Source: Phoronis ovalis (taxonomy: Eukaryota; Phoronida; Phoronidae). From it: 13,404 nt of DNA. Below the pieces are notes generated by a model. It was not told the origin of the DNA. It saw nothing but the letters and a program-made list of their open reading frames with translations, and ran no database searches. The DNA lies in assembly GCA_028565635.1 (NCBI GenBank), contig JAOXYB010038462.1, positions 1 to 13,404 of the forward strand, in the 5' to 3' direction. The position numbers and the translations under genes were made by a program. Within the stretch, counting starts at the first letter, position 1. The number at the start of each line of letters is the position of its first letter. Positions 1 to 13,404 of this stretch are shown piece after piece.

Positions 1-25
1 TAATTTTTTTTTATAACTTGTGTAG

Positions 26-619
26 GTAAAGCCTACAATAGTGAAAAGGATCCAATCGCTTTCAGTGCAAAATTCGGAAACAAGAGGGTTAATGAGCATG
101 CATGATTACTCATATTTCATTTGGGTGGCCCTCCAAGAGCTGAAACTAGCTATAGAAATGTACAGTGGTCAACACACAACCATTCATAAGCAGTTTTACC
201 AGAATGTTATGAAAAGAAACCCGTGTACCGAAATGTATGTTGAGACAGTTAAAACTTTTTGTGGCATTTGTTGCATATTTCCTAATGATATATACGAACA
301 GATACCTTATCACAAAAGGTTAGTATATCTATGTTAACATCCATACGGTTTCCGGGGTCCTGGAATAAATTTCCTTCGTAAAATTGATTATTCTCACATA
401 AAATGGACCAACCTCCTAGCTAACAGAAAATTCTGAATAGTATTCACTTTATATGAAAATAATTCAATCCACTGCAACTTCATGTAGTCCTTTTACTATT
501 GTTCCATTATATTATCAATTACACTATTAATTGCAGATGATTGCAGATCCAATGTCCCAGTGGCAAGCTATTTATGGCATAACTTTAACACCTTCCTAAA
601 TTGTCCAATTATCACATAA
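26..619 (+). CDS. Last two exons of an unrecognised gene (5' part outside window)
   Basis: I do not recognise this protein. The first exon runs 26-318. It follows a T-rich stretch ending in TGTAG and ends in AAAAG before GTTAGT, a good donor. Read from its first base, it gives 97 codons plus two bases with no stop, while the neighbouring frame has a stop at once. A 228-bp intron ends at TTGCAG (541-546), and a short exon 547-619 restores the frame (AG+A, Arg) and runs 24 codons to TAA at 617-619. A competing acceptor at 531-536 would give an immediate stop instead. The visible C-terminus, about 122 residues, is cysteine- and aromatic-rich (for example TFCGICCIFPNDIYEQIP) with no signal peptide or membrane segment. 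The gene lies head-to-tail with eIF4A, about 550 bp upstream of its ATG. The exon pair is inferred from splice signals only; exon 1 is firmer than exon 2. Confidence 0.45.
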
Positions 620-652
620 ATGGGCCTGAATACATTTAGGGTCTGAAACGAA

Positions 653-658
653 AATAAA
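653..658 (+). terminator. Poly(A) signal of the upstream gene
   Basis: AATAAA lies 34 bp after the proposed stop codon of the upstream gene. This is a normal position for a short 3' UTR and supports that gene ending before the eIF4A promoter. AT-rich sequence makes chance matches common. Confidence 0.4.
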
Positions 659-878
659 TCTCATTACATTTCGAAATTTAAAAATACATTTCAATGCTTC
701 TGCTACCCGGTTCTGCTATTTATTTTTAGCTAATGTAAAATTTATTTTATAAAGCAAATTTAAATATGAATAAAACAATTTACAACACCATCTGGCTGAC
801 AGGCGAATATAAAGATACGTACGAAGTTTAAGACCGAAGTAATATTCAATCTCCTGAGCTTCATGTTTCCCGGTAAAA

Positions 879-886
879 TGACGTCA
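879..886. promoter_or_regulatory. CRE palindrome TGACGTCA
   Basis: The full 8-bp cAMP response element TGACGTCA is present. It is the known consensus for CREB/ATF bZIP dimers. It lies about 255 bp upstream of the proposed eIF4A transcription start. Function is inferred from the exact match and the promoter position. Confidence 0.45.
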
Positions 887-1137
887 AGCTCGTGTAATGA
901 TGAGGGATCTCCCATATCAATAGGACCTCTCACTTCCTAACATGTATTCCGTCGCCAAGTGAAATACTAATGTAGAGCGTGTGATGGTTAAATTAGAATT
1001 TAATTTCAGTAATTGCTATGATAGGACTAATAAAACATTGAAACATTTTGATTTTTTCAATATTTTACATACTTATCAAGAACTTTATTTTGCCGCGCAT
1101 AGTTGTTCTCGTTGACCTTTGCGTTAGCGGTTACTGA

Positions 1138-1154
1138 TTCCTTCCTTTCTTCCC
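1138..1154 (+). promoter_or_regulatory. Pyrimidine tract: TOP-type transcription start or 5' UTR splice acceptor
   Basis: Seventeen uninterrupted pyrimidines (TTCCTTCCTTTCTTCCC) are followed by AG and then, 15 bp later, by the eIF4A ATG. Translation-factor mRNAs, eIF4A included in vertebrates, commonly start with a 5' terminal oligopyrimidine (TOP) tract that puts them under mTOR/LARP1 control, and this tract would serve. The same bases also make a textbook 3' splice site (pyrimidines then CAG at 1154-1156), so a non-coding exon further upstream is an alternative reading. Confidence 0.45.
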
Positions 1155-1171
1155 AGTTAACTCCTGTGAAT

Positions 1172-6090
<4,919 letters not shown>

Positions 6091-6210
6091 TTGCGAGATT
6101 TTAATCACGAGTTGCTGCAAGATATTTTCATACAAAGCGATATATTATTATAAAGTGACATTTTTCATGCAAAATAAATTGAGAAGCGAATAAAATGTGA
6201 ATTTGCAGTA
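6091..6210 (+). terminator. eIF4A 3' UTR with two proximal poly(A) signals
   Basis: AATAAA occurs at 6173-6178 and again at 6189-6194, about 85-100 bp after the stop codon. A further one at 6639-6644 could give a longer transcript. The close pair is the likely main cleavage signal. Confidence 0.6.
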
Positions 6211-7776
6211 CAAAGTGATAAAGTCGAAGCCAATTATTTGCCAAAGGGCAGTATTTTGAAACAAAAGTCCCAGAAGATTTTTGTCTAAACATTAGAGACA
6301 GTATAGTGTAGTTTGCTTTTTTGTTTATTTATAGTGTTGTATATTAATACATGCTGGCTTAATAAGTAGATAATTGATTTGTGGCACTGTTATTCATTGC
6401 CACAAGACGCCATGGGGGTGCTTTCATGCACTCGCATGCATTTTATTCATATCCTGCAATGGTATATGTTAATATGTCATTATACATGTAATCTATCATT
6501 ATATATAAGCATCAGAATGCACATATTGTTAAGGAATAGATGTATAAAAATATTAATATATGTATTGTTCTAATGCGAGTTTTCTTGTACTTTGGTTATA
6601 AAATGTCGGTAAAAGGAAAAAAAAACATTGAAAATCGTAATAAAATTTTGTCCAAAATATTGCTGTTCTGTGTTTTGTGACATTTATAACTTGTGCATAT
6701 TAATAAAAACTGCAAAATTAAATTACAATGTAAATATCTTATATTATAACAAAATGTACTTGCAGATTGATGAAAATCTTGCCAACTATAATTTGTACAC
6801 AAAAAGTAACAAATCATGCAATGAGTAAATAAATAGCCAGAATAAAAAACAATGAATCAGAACAGTCACATAGGTTTTTTTAAACAGGAAATCATTAATT
6901 CAAACCTGCATATTCCTGTATACATCTGAACAGGTTAAACAGTTGACAATAAGCAGTAAGATGGGATTCTTAACTGTTCAATAAATAAAATGTTCTTTGA
7001 CAGAAAAGGATCGATTTCAAATTTGTCCTAGATTCCACAAAAATAAAACATTCAAACTTGAAGCATTTTACCTAGTGTCAGATGTTAAAAGTTGTAAAGA
7101 ATCAATAAACATGTGCTTATTAAAAAATAAACAAGCACGACATTCGGAAACTCCCATGGGATAAACAACAACTACGAGCTATACAGTGACTTCAACAGAA
7201 TTGTAGGGGACGCTTGACTGAATAAAGCATTTGATTGATTTCCTGTTTATAACACTAAAAGAATTTTTACATTTAAATTACTTTACTTTAAATTAACTTG
7301 ATGAATCGACAAGCACTTTTAATCATTACATGTCCAGTTTGTTCCTCCTCTAGTCACCGACCAGCAGTTTCAAGAGACAGAAGTGCATACAAATGATCAC
7401 AGATAAACTACAAAAAACTGGTCCATTTTCCATTTTGCTTATAAACAAGTCTTAATAAATAAAATACAAAGATTATTTAAATATTTTATAAAACTTACAA
7501 TTTCAACAACATAAATTAATTAAATCAAAATAGTTTTAAACTGTAGTAATATAATTAACATTTCTCCACATAATGTTCATACTTAGAAACAACATATGCA
7601 TGCAAAAAGTACTACTCTCACTGACTAGAAGTATTCAAAATTTTGATATAGAATTTGAAAGGCACATTATAAAAAAAGTTTTTAGTACCAAAACTACACT
7701 AACTTTAACTTTTTTATGCTATAGAACATGTCATCAAAATCATGTGCCATTCCCGTTTTACAGGAAAAATATCCAC
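6211..7776. other. AT-rich region between two convergent genes
   Basis: No gene, RNA gene or transposon end is visible. Short open frames here (for example 6379-6573, 6596-6828 on both strands, and 7573-7818) have AT-driven composition with no recognisable motif. The stretch may hold distal poly(A) sites of both flanking genes. Confidence 0.7.
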
Positions 7777-8520
7777 TTTATTAGTAAACTGATTATTCCA
7801 ATAAACACCAGGTTTTAAACCCAAAGCTTTCCATCTACTTCCACAATGAAAGAGCCATATCTGACATTTTATCTAAATTACCCAGAATCTCTATTACTTG
7901 CCTTGCAGGTACTAAATTACTAATTGCTAGTATACCTGTCATGGCTTAGCTAAACATTCACTTCTGCCATAAAAATTCCAGACTGGAAATTTCTAACAAT
8001 GACTGCACAACTAATAGGCTGTTTCACCTGGGCTAAATAAATATATATTGCAACTATAAGAATTAGTTGCAATGAAACCTGGCTTACTTGTATAAAGGAA
8101 GATCTGTATGACAAAAAAGACATGATTGATAATATATAGACCTAACTTGTTAGCTTATAATGTAACCAGACACACATTTACTTCATGAAATTTTGCTTTA
8201 CAAGTAGTCTTCTCATGTTAATAAGTTTCTGCATGTTCTGTTTGTCAACAAATTTTCAGGAACTACGCCAAAATGTTTAATTTTCTACAAATTTAACTTG
8301 CATAAATAGCAAAAGTGAGACTAAATTATGCTCGACTGTAGCAGGTCTGACTGCTATACATTGTAACAAATGCAGCTGGGCTACAATACCACAGTTTGCT
8401 GGTTGACAAAATGGTTCTTTTTATATTTCAGCGACAGTGGAACTCCCGACTTTACTTTTAACCAAATTATTCAAGGGTTTAGAGTAGATACTACCATCTC
8501 ACACCAAACACTGTCATGTC
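7777..8520 (-). terminator. 3' UTR of the diacylglycerol kinase gene with poly(A) signals
   Basis: On the minus strand, downstream of the TAA at 8523-8521, an ATTAAA variant occurs at 8281-8276 and a full AATAAA at 7782-7777. A 3' UTR of about 250 to 750 nt would result. It contains a 10-bp hairpin (8047-8073). Confidence 0.5.
8047..8073 (-). repeat. Perfect 10-bp hairpin in the kinase 3' UTR
   Basis: ATTGCAACTA (8047-8056) and TAGTTGCAAT (8064-8073) are exact reverse complements around a 7-base loop. A GTTTCA near 8021 and TGAAAC at 8073-8078 could add an outer stem across an asymmetric 5' bulge. On the transcribed strand it lies about 450 nt after the stop codon, so it could be an mRNA structural element. 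It is too short for a pre-miRNA as it stands. Confidence 0.55.
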
Positions 8521-11500
8521 TTATAAGGGAGCTTGTTGAACTTTAGTGTTGAGATCCTTAATGCCTTGCTGTATCCTTTTCAGATGACCTACTTTACTGA
8601 TTCCTAAGTCTTTAAGGTCTTTCCTTTCTAGTTGCAACAATTCAGAGCCTCTGATGTCATGTCGAATAAATGCCTCTCTGTACTCAGTTAATCCCATACT
8701 GCCCAGCCACATTGCAACCTCCTCTAGAGACCAGTCACAAATCGGAAGATCTATTAGAAAAAAGAAAACAATCCTATGTTAACATCTTTACTGTAGGAAA
8801 TATACATTACTTTGAATTACTGGACAAAGAGGGAAATATTTCAGCAAGAAAAACATCACAGAATTTCCCTAACCTATAAGGATAGGTTGCACAAAATATC
8901 ACAAGCCTAAGTGATGTTGCAGAATCCGGGGGAATTTGTCAAAAAACTTGGCAGAGGTGTGAGACGCGTGCATTTTCAGCATACATGTGAACTTCAAATT
9001 GTCTTACACACATCAATATAACTGTAAATTACTTGACATGGGACTTCTTTCATCTGTCTGCTTTCTTTCCTTCTTTAAAAACTTTGGCAAAAGTCGAAAT
9101 TTGCTTGGTTTGTGCTTCGATTCAAGTTCTTCATCTATTACAAAAATATGGCTGCACACAGAAAGCATTCTTTTCACATCTATGTCTAATACTGACAAGG
9201 ACTCTCCTAGTTTCTTTACTGGCTCAGCTCCTTGTAACTATTAAAGTAACAAAACAGCATATGAAAATATAATATATATGAAAATGCCGATAATTTCCTC
9301 CGACATGATAAAGACATTATCAGGGATCCTGAATAATTGCCAAGTTGATTATCATAATGGTGGTGGTATGCACAACAATAGTTTCAGTTACTAAGGAAGA
9401 GAAGAGACACAAAATGTCAGGTCTCCCCTGCAGTAAATTTTAATGAAAAGCCCTAGTTAAAAAGAAAAATAAATTGAGAACAAAAATGTTAATATATAAA
9501 GATAACTTAATTACCACTGTGTTAGCTTTCTCCTCCAGAAACACTGCAGTAACTTGGCACAGGATCTTTACACTATTGACTAAATCATACAGATTACTTC
9601 GCATGGTAGACTGTAATATGAATAACACTAGATTAATGATCTTGTTGCATGTTTTAGAAACGTTCCAGAATACAAAACTTGATACATAAACAGCAGTGGA
9701 AATTTCCATAAGTCTTATAATTGCTAGTTTGTTTTCCAAGATACCTTGTTGCAAAAAACCAAACAAATGTTTTCTATTGTACATAAGAAACACCTGAGTG
9801 CATGTCAGAACCAACAGAGGATGAATGAATACTAGAGATTTGGGAAGAGTTCCTATACATAACTTTATGTGTGTGTTAGACTAGGTTCCCTTCACTGTAT
9901 CACAATAAAACTATGTCAGTTTATAGAATGAAAACTTAGTGGTTATGCATACCCATTTACTGGAAAAGTACTGAATATTCCCAATAATAAAAACAACATT
10001 ACTAAATCAAGAGATTTCATATTTTGTACAGAAGTAAACTTTTCAGTAAGAACATGATGTACAGCGTAATAATTGTTTTAGTCTAGCGATATTTCTACGA
10101 CATAAATTTATATCAGAGAGAAAACCTTTTGTGGTTGCCATGGCAACACATTTTAGAATTTTGGAATTTCTGCGAATTTGTTCCAATATTGGCAATTCAG
10201 TGACCAAATTAAAACAGTATGTCCACATAAATTTATTTCAATTGGAAAAAAAATCACGAACTCAAATAAAATGCCTTAAAAATAGCTTAAAATGGTGTTT
10301 TTCAGCTTAAAACAACCATACTATATACGAATATTTAGCTATGGGCCAAATTTCATTATAAAATTATTTTCCATGTGGATTTTTTCATAGAGAAGGAGTT
10401 TTAGTTCTGGTTTTCCCTGGTGGGCAATGCTGACATCAAGTGATATCACACACCTTTCTCCAGACTGGTAATGTAATTATTATTTTAATTATAATAATTG
10501 TACAATCATAGAAACTCATCCCAAATTTCTAGTAAGTGCAAGTAGCTTTATTGCTACAACAAAGAGAAAAGGCATACAATTTAACTCTGTATCATGACAA
10601 TAATTTTTTTTGACTGGGATAGAGGGCTTTTTGAAACAATGCGTTAAATAAAGTTAGCAATTTAACACTACAGGATATGAATGCCTTTCCTCTACACCAG
10701 CATGCCCAGGGTTTACGTTTAAATCATTCTGCGTTCAACTTCAAAAATAACACAGCCAAGAGTCCAAGACTAGCAAAGTCACTTTCATTTTCTTAGATGA
10801 ATACACACAAGTTGAAACTACTTTCTATCGACAATATGACAGATATTTAACCTGTCTACACTATGGCTAACATGCAAGTCTTCATGCAGATACAAGCACA
10901 ACACGATATTACTATAACACTCATATTTTATTATACCTGATAGATGTCTAGAAATCCAATATCGGTCTAAAGTAATTTACAAATAAAAATAAAAAAAGAT
11001 GCTTTATAGCCTCCGAAGCAACAACAATAAAGAAAATACTCATGGCTGCATCGCTGAACAATGTATAGAGAAAATATTTAATAATTATGCTAACAAATTT
11101 GGAATAATTTAACTCTGAGAGTGGCGGACTTTTTTTTGCAACCCATTCCAAAAACTATTACATTTTAATGTAAAGTAGAAAGATATGTAGCAAGTCCTTT
11201 GTATAACCTAATTTGCATTTGGCTATAATAGTTCTCTGCAAACTTTTCTGCATATATTTTCAATGAAACAGCTTGAGCAGAACAGTAGGCTTTTCCTGAC
11301 CATCATGTTACTTAGTGTCAGTCAGAATCTATCCTATAAATTTACTTTAAAAACAATCCGCAAACTCAAATCAAAATGATAAAATAAGTTTGTTCAGCTG
11401 TTTTCTTACCTCGTCAAGCCTTCCTTCCGGACACAGAATACCAAGGTATTCTGATGTTTCCAGAGCCTGCTGAAATAGTTCGTGCTCCACTGCACGGTAA

Positions 11501-12476
11501 CTGTTGGATGCAATTTTGATGCTACAAGAAAAATATGTATGTGCCATTCAGTAAATTATATCTGTTTCAACATCATTCCTGATTTACATCTGAGCATTAC
11601 GATTCACATGTTTTTACCAGCCCATTGTGATAATGGCAGTGTTAGCTAAATACCTTAGTAGCAATCAATAGCGTTTCATAGATTATTTGCCACCATGTAT
11701 GGTATGGCATGCATGATATGTATATTAATATTTCTTCTGGCATTTTAATCATTTTGAATTGTTAACTCATGCCTCCAGGTCAAAGCTCACAACTAAGACT
11801 GATTTAGACAAGAGTGAAGTGTAATCAGACGTCACAGGGCAATGAATGGTCCTGCAAACAGTACACATTTATGTATTATTACAATTTGGACAATAATAAC
11901 CTAATAACCCAAGAGCTTACCTTTGTAAGAATGCCATAGTAGAATCAAAAAACAGCTGCAAGGAAGAAAGTTCTTCCTGCGTGAGAGAGGTTGTGTAGCT
12001 CGACATACTTTGAGGCTGTGGACTAAGAGATCTTTCATACTTCTGTTTGTAAGACCATGACTTTAATGTGCTCTCAAAGTCCTAAAATGCAAAAACAGAT
12101 GAGCTAGTCATTTTCCAATTGTACAAAATGAGATATTGTTGGACTTTATCAATACTATGAAAAGTTAATTTTCTGCAATCAAAATTAAAGCTATGAATTA
12201 AAAGCAGTTTACAAAAAATATTAATTTTGTGAGTTACAAATTAAAGGATCATACTCCTTTATCATCAGAAACACCCACCCTATCATCAGAAACACCCATC
12301 CTATCATCAGAAACACCCATCCTATTATCAGAAACACCCACCCTATCTTTTGTTAACATTTGTGCTCTGTTTTTATGGTCGATGCAAATATAGCCGGGAG
12401 GCTGTAGCCAAGCTTCTCCATCAACTTGCACTGGGACACACTCTTCTCCCATTATCGTAATCTTTATGCTGCGACA
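8521..12476 (-). CDS. Diacylglycerol kinase, type II (delta/eta-like), C-terminal six exons
   Basis: Type II diacylglycerol kinases phosphorylate diacylglycerol to phosphatidic acid. Exons on the minus strand, in order: 12476-12342, 12081-11921, 11521-11410, 9610-9515, 9237-9033, 8750-8521. All have AG acceptors and GT donors and their phases join to 312 residues plus TAA. Residues 1-45 end the accessory catalytic domain, with the family signature [14 protein letters not shown] (15-28) and [12 protein letters not shown]. Residue 46 starts the conserved DFESTLKSW. Residues about 90-200 form the variable helical linker. A basic patch [17 protein letters not shown] (211-227) leads to a SAM domain (242-305) with [14 protein letters not shown] and [13 protein letters not shown], very close to vertebrate DGK delta/eta, whose SAM domain self-associates. 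The C1, catalytic and PH parts must lie beyond the right edge; the expected preceding exon is not in the window. Delta and eta are a vertebrate split, so I leave the symbol empty. Confidence 0.93.
8751..9514 (-). other. Kinase introns flanking the 9033-9237 exon
   Basis: Two short introns, 8751-9032 (282 bp) and 9238-9514 (277 bp), flank the exon with the basic patch. Both are GT-AG on the minus strand (donors GTAATT and GTAATT). No embedded RNA gene or repeat was seen. Confidence 0.75.
9611..11409 (-). other. Large kinase intron (1.8 kb)
   Basis: Largest intron of the gene within the window, phase 0, between the EGRLDE and STMRSN exons. It holds the X-box palindrome (10134-10147), a GTGATATCAC palindrome (10440-10449) and two ACATAAATTTAT copies (10100-10111 and 10225-10236). 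Short open frames inside show no motif. Alignment of the flanking residues to remembered DGK eta suggests that no exon is missing here. Confidence 0.7.
10134..10147. promoter_or_regulatory. Perfect RFX X-box palindrome
   Basis: GTTGCCATGGCAAC is a 14-bp perfect palindrome and the ideal RFX-family X-box, the motif that drives ciliary genes in animals (DAF-19 in nematodes, RFX in vertebrates). It lies deep in the large kinase intron. Beyond a one-base asymmetry, TGT and ACA extend the dyad. Whether it acts as an enhancer or an internal promoter cannot be told from sequence. Confidence 0.5.
11522..11920 (-). other. Kinase intron, 399 bp
   Basis: Donor CAAAG|GTAAGC and acceptor TTCTTGTAG|C on the minus strand, splitting a serine codon (AG+C). 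I see no other feature in it. Confidence 0.8.
12261..12344 (-). repeat. Four-copy 21-bp tandem repeat spanning a kinase splice donor
   Basis: Exact 21-bp units lie at 12261-12281, 12282-12302, 12303-12323 and 12324-12344, differing by only one or two bases. On the kinase strand each unit carries an AGG(G/A)TGGGTG word. The unit nearest the exon supplies the real donor (AGG|GTGGGT, GT at 12341-12340), and the farthest unit has an identical donor (GT at 12278-12277). The two middle units have AT in place of GT. The period is seven codons and the exon frame stays open through all units, reading (V/M)GVSD(N/D)(R/K), to a stop at about 12251-12249. Confidence 0.9.
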
Positions 12477-12831
12477 CTGAAGAAAAAATATTAATATAGT
12501 AACAAGGACCAGGACGATTTTGAGAATCATCCTATCACGCTGCTTGAATTGACTATTAGGGCAAAAGGAATTGCATATTATGAATATGAATTAGCATATA
12601 TGTTTTAGAAGCACAGTTCCATTGATCAAAATAATAAATTAAAGAAATATATAGTTATCAAATTTATGTCATTGCTCATTACATTTCAATAGCAAAAGAT
12701 TTTTAAATAATTGTTTTCATTGTCTTTTAAAAGGAATATAAGCAGAATTGTTTGTAAAAAAGTTCTGGTAATTAATAAATAGAAACTCTGGTGGGTTAAT
12801 TATAACTTGACCTTCAAAAGGCATCGTGGAG
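12477..12831 (-). other. Start of the next kinase intron (no gene seen)
   Basis: AT-rich sequence upstream of the acceptor TTTTTTCTTCAG of exon 12342-12476. The minus-strand frame 12717-12911 reaches into the repeat array and has no known motif. No tRNA, box C/D or transposon end seen. Confidence 0.6.
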
Positions 12832-13309
12832 AACACTCGATGACACACACATACAGTCACTTTCAATGATAGTTCCTCCCAAGAGTTATTCTTACCTAAT
12901 TTCAAAGACATTTTGTACAGTCCTTCCTATAAATTCAATAAAACATGAATGGCAAAACATTTCCCATTCTTAAATTCTCTAAAACTAAAATATCTTCCTC
13001 CTCAGAATCATTCTTACCTAAAACACTCAATGACACATACATATACAGTCACTTTCAATAATAGTTCCTCCCAGGAGTTATTCTTACATAATTTCAAAGA
13101 CATTTTGTATATAGTCTTTCCAATAAATTCAATAAAACATGAATGGCAAAACATTTCCCATTCTCAAATTCTCTAATACTAAAATCTGTTCCTCCCCGTA
13201 TTCATTGTTACCTAATTTCAAAGATATTTTGTACAGTCTTTGCTATAAATTAAATAACACATGAATGGTAAAACATGTCCCATTCTTAAATTCTCTAATA
13301 CTAAAATCT
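12832..13309. repeat. Degenerate tandem array, about 122-bp core with a 190-bp higher-order unit
   Basis: A core beginning GTTCCTCCC and ending CTAAAACTAAAAT or CTAATACTAAAAT occurs at about 12872-12993, 13064-13187 and 13188-13309, with a truncated fourth start at 12994-13020. A segment starting AACACTC(G/A)ATGACAC precedes the first two cores (12832 and 13022), giving a 190-bp period between them. The third core lacks that segment. Copies are diverged by substitutions and small indels, so the array is not recent. Each copy reads, on the minus strand, a 5'-splice-site-like word (ATTAG|GTAAGAAT or variants). Confidence 0.85.
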
Positions 13310-13344
13310 TTTAAAATACTTAATTCGTTCAATAAAAAACTTAC

Positions 13345-13404
13345 CAGTTTCTTAAATGAAAATTTTACATTGTCTTTACATTCATGTCTTCAATATCAAC
13401 ACTA
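13345..13404 (-). other. Possible donor end of an upstream exon, cut by the window edge
   Basis: On the minus strand, AAACTG (ending at 13345) precedes a perfect donor GTAAGT at 13344-13339. The frame ending at the boundary is open only for the last 15 codons and reads NVKFSFKKL. The expected DGK sequence before CRSIKI is unlike this, and no good acceptor lies in the visible part. It may be a cryptic donor related to the splice-like words of the array. Confidence 0.2.

Larger units (their letters stand above)
680..1171 (+). promoter_or_regulatory. Intergenic promoter region of eIF4A
   Basis: About 490 bp without coding capacity lie between the upstream gene's likely poly(A) site and the eIF4A start codon. 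The region holds a CRE palindrome (879-886), a locally GC-richer patch around 1091-1131 (TTGCCGCGCAT and GCGTTAGCGG), and a pyrimidine tract at 1138-1154. I see no convincing TATA box at a fixed distance from the tract, which fits a housekeeping, TOP-type promoter. Assignment is by position and motifs only. Confidence 0.5.

Noticed and set aside
7573-7818. 81-codon open frame between the two genes
   Set aside because: Composition follows the local AT bias, there is no motif, and it lies opposite the likely kinase 3' UTR.
9440-9814. 124-codon minus-strand frame taken as one protein
   Set aside because: Only 9515-9610 (32 codons) is kinase exon; the rest is intron read through its acceptor and donor.
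10440-10449. GTGATATCAC palindrome in the large kinase intron
   Set aside because: A 10-bp palindrome in AT-rich DNA is not notable without further context.
12717-12911. Minus-strand frame MSLKLG... as a kinase exon
   Set aside because: Does not match the DGK sequence expected before CRSIKI, and part of it is repeat array.

Overview
This is nuclear DNA of an invertebrate animal. It is AT-rich, its genes are split by GT-AG introns of about 140-1800 bp, and its two recognisable proteins are typical metazoan ones. The long N-terminal leader of the eIF4A protein looks lophotrochozoan (mollusc, annelid or brachiopod-like) to me, but that placement is from memory of the family and was not computed.

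Layout. (1) Positions 1-~680, plus strand: the last two exons of an unrecognised gene, with a poly(A) signal at 653. (2) ~680-1171: a short intergenic promoter region with a perfect CRE palindrome (879-886) and a 17-nt pyrimidine tract (1138-1154) just before the next gene. (3) 1172-6090, plus strand: a complete nine-exon gene for the DEAD-box translation factor eIF4A. All exon phases join into one 437-residue frame with every helicase motif intact. (4) 6091-~8520: AT-rich tail-to-tail region holding the eIF4A 3' UTR and the long 3' UTR of the gene on the other strand. (5) 8521-12476, minus strand: six 3'-terminal exons (312 residues) of a type II diacylglycerol kinase (delta/eta family), from the end of the catalytic accessory domain to a C-terminal SAM domain. 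(6) 12477-13404: intron or upstream DNA of that kinase gene, carrying a degenerate tandem array.

The main non-protein discovery is inside intron 2 of eIF4A. Positions 2526-2608 form a box C/D snoRNA with a perfect 6-bp terminal stem, canonical C, C' and D boxes, and two guides complementary to neighbouring stretches of one conserved 18S rRNA segment. eIF4A genes host snoRNAs in vertebrates as well, so the host relationship is familiar, but I cannot match this guide RNA to the ones I remember there.

Other points worth a look: a 21-bp, four-copy, in-frame tandem repeat that starts exactly at a kinase splice donor and duplicates that donor; a perfect RFX X-box palindrome in the largest kinase intron; strong hairpins in eIF4A introns 4 and 7 and in the kinase 3' UTR; and a repeat array near the right edge whose copies each carry a 5'-splice-site-like sequence on the kinase strand.
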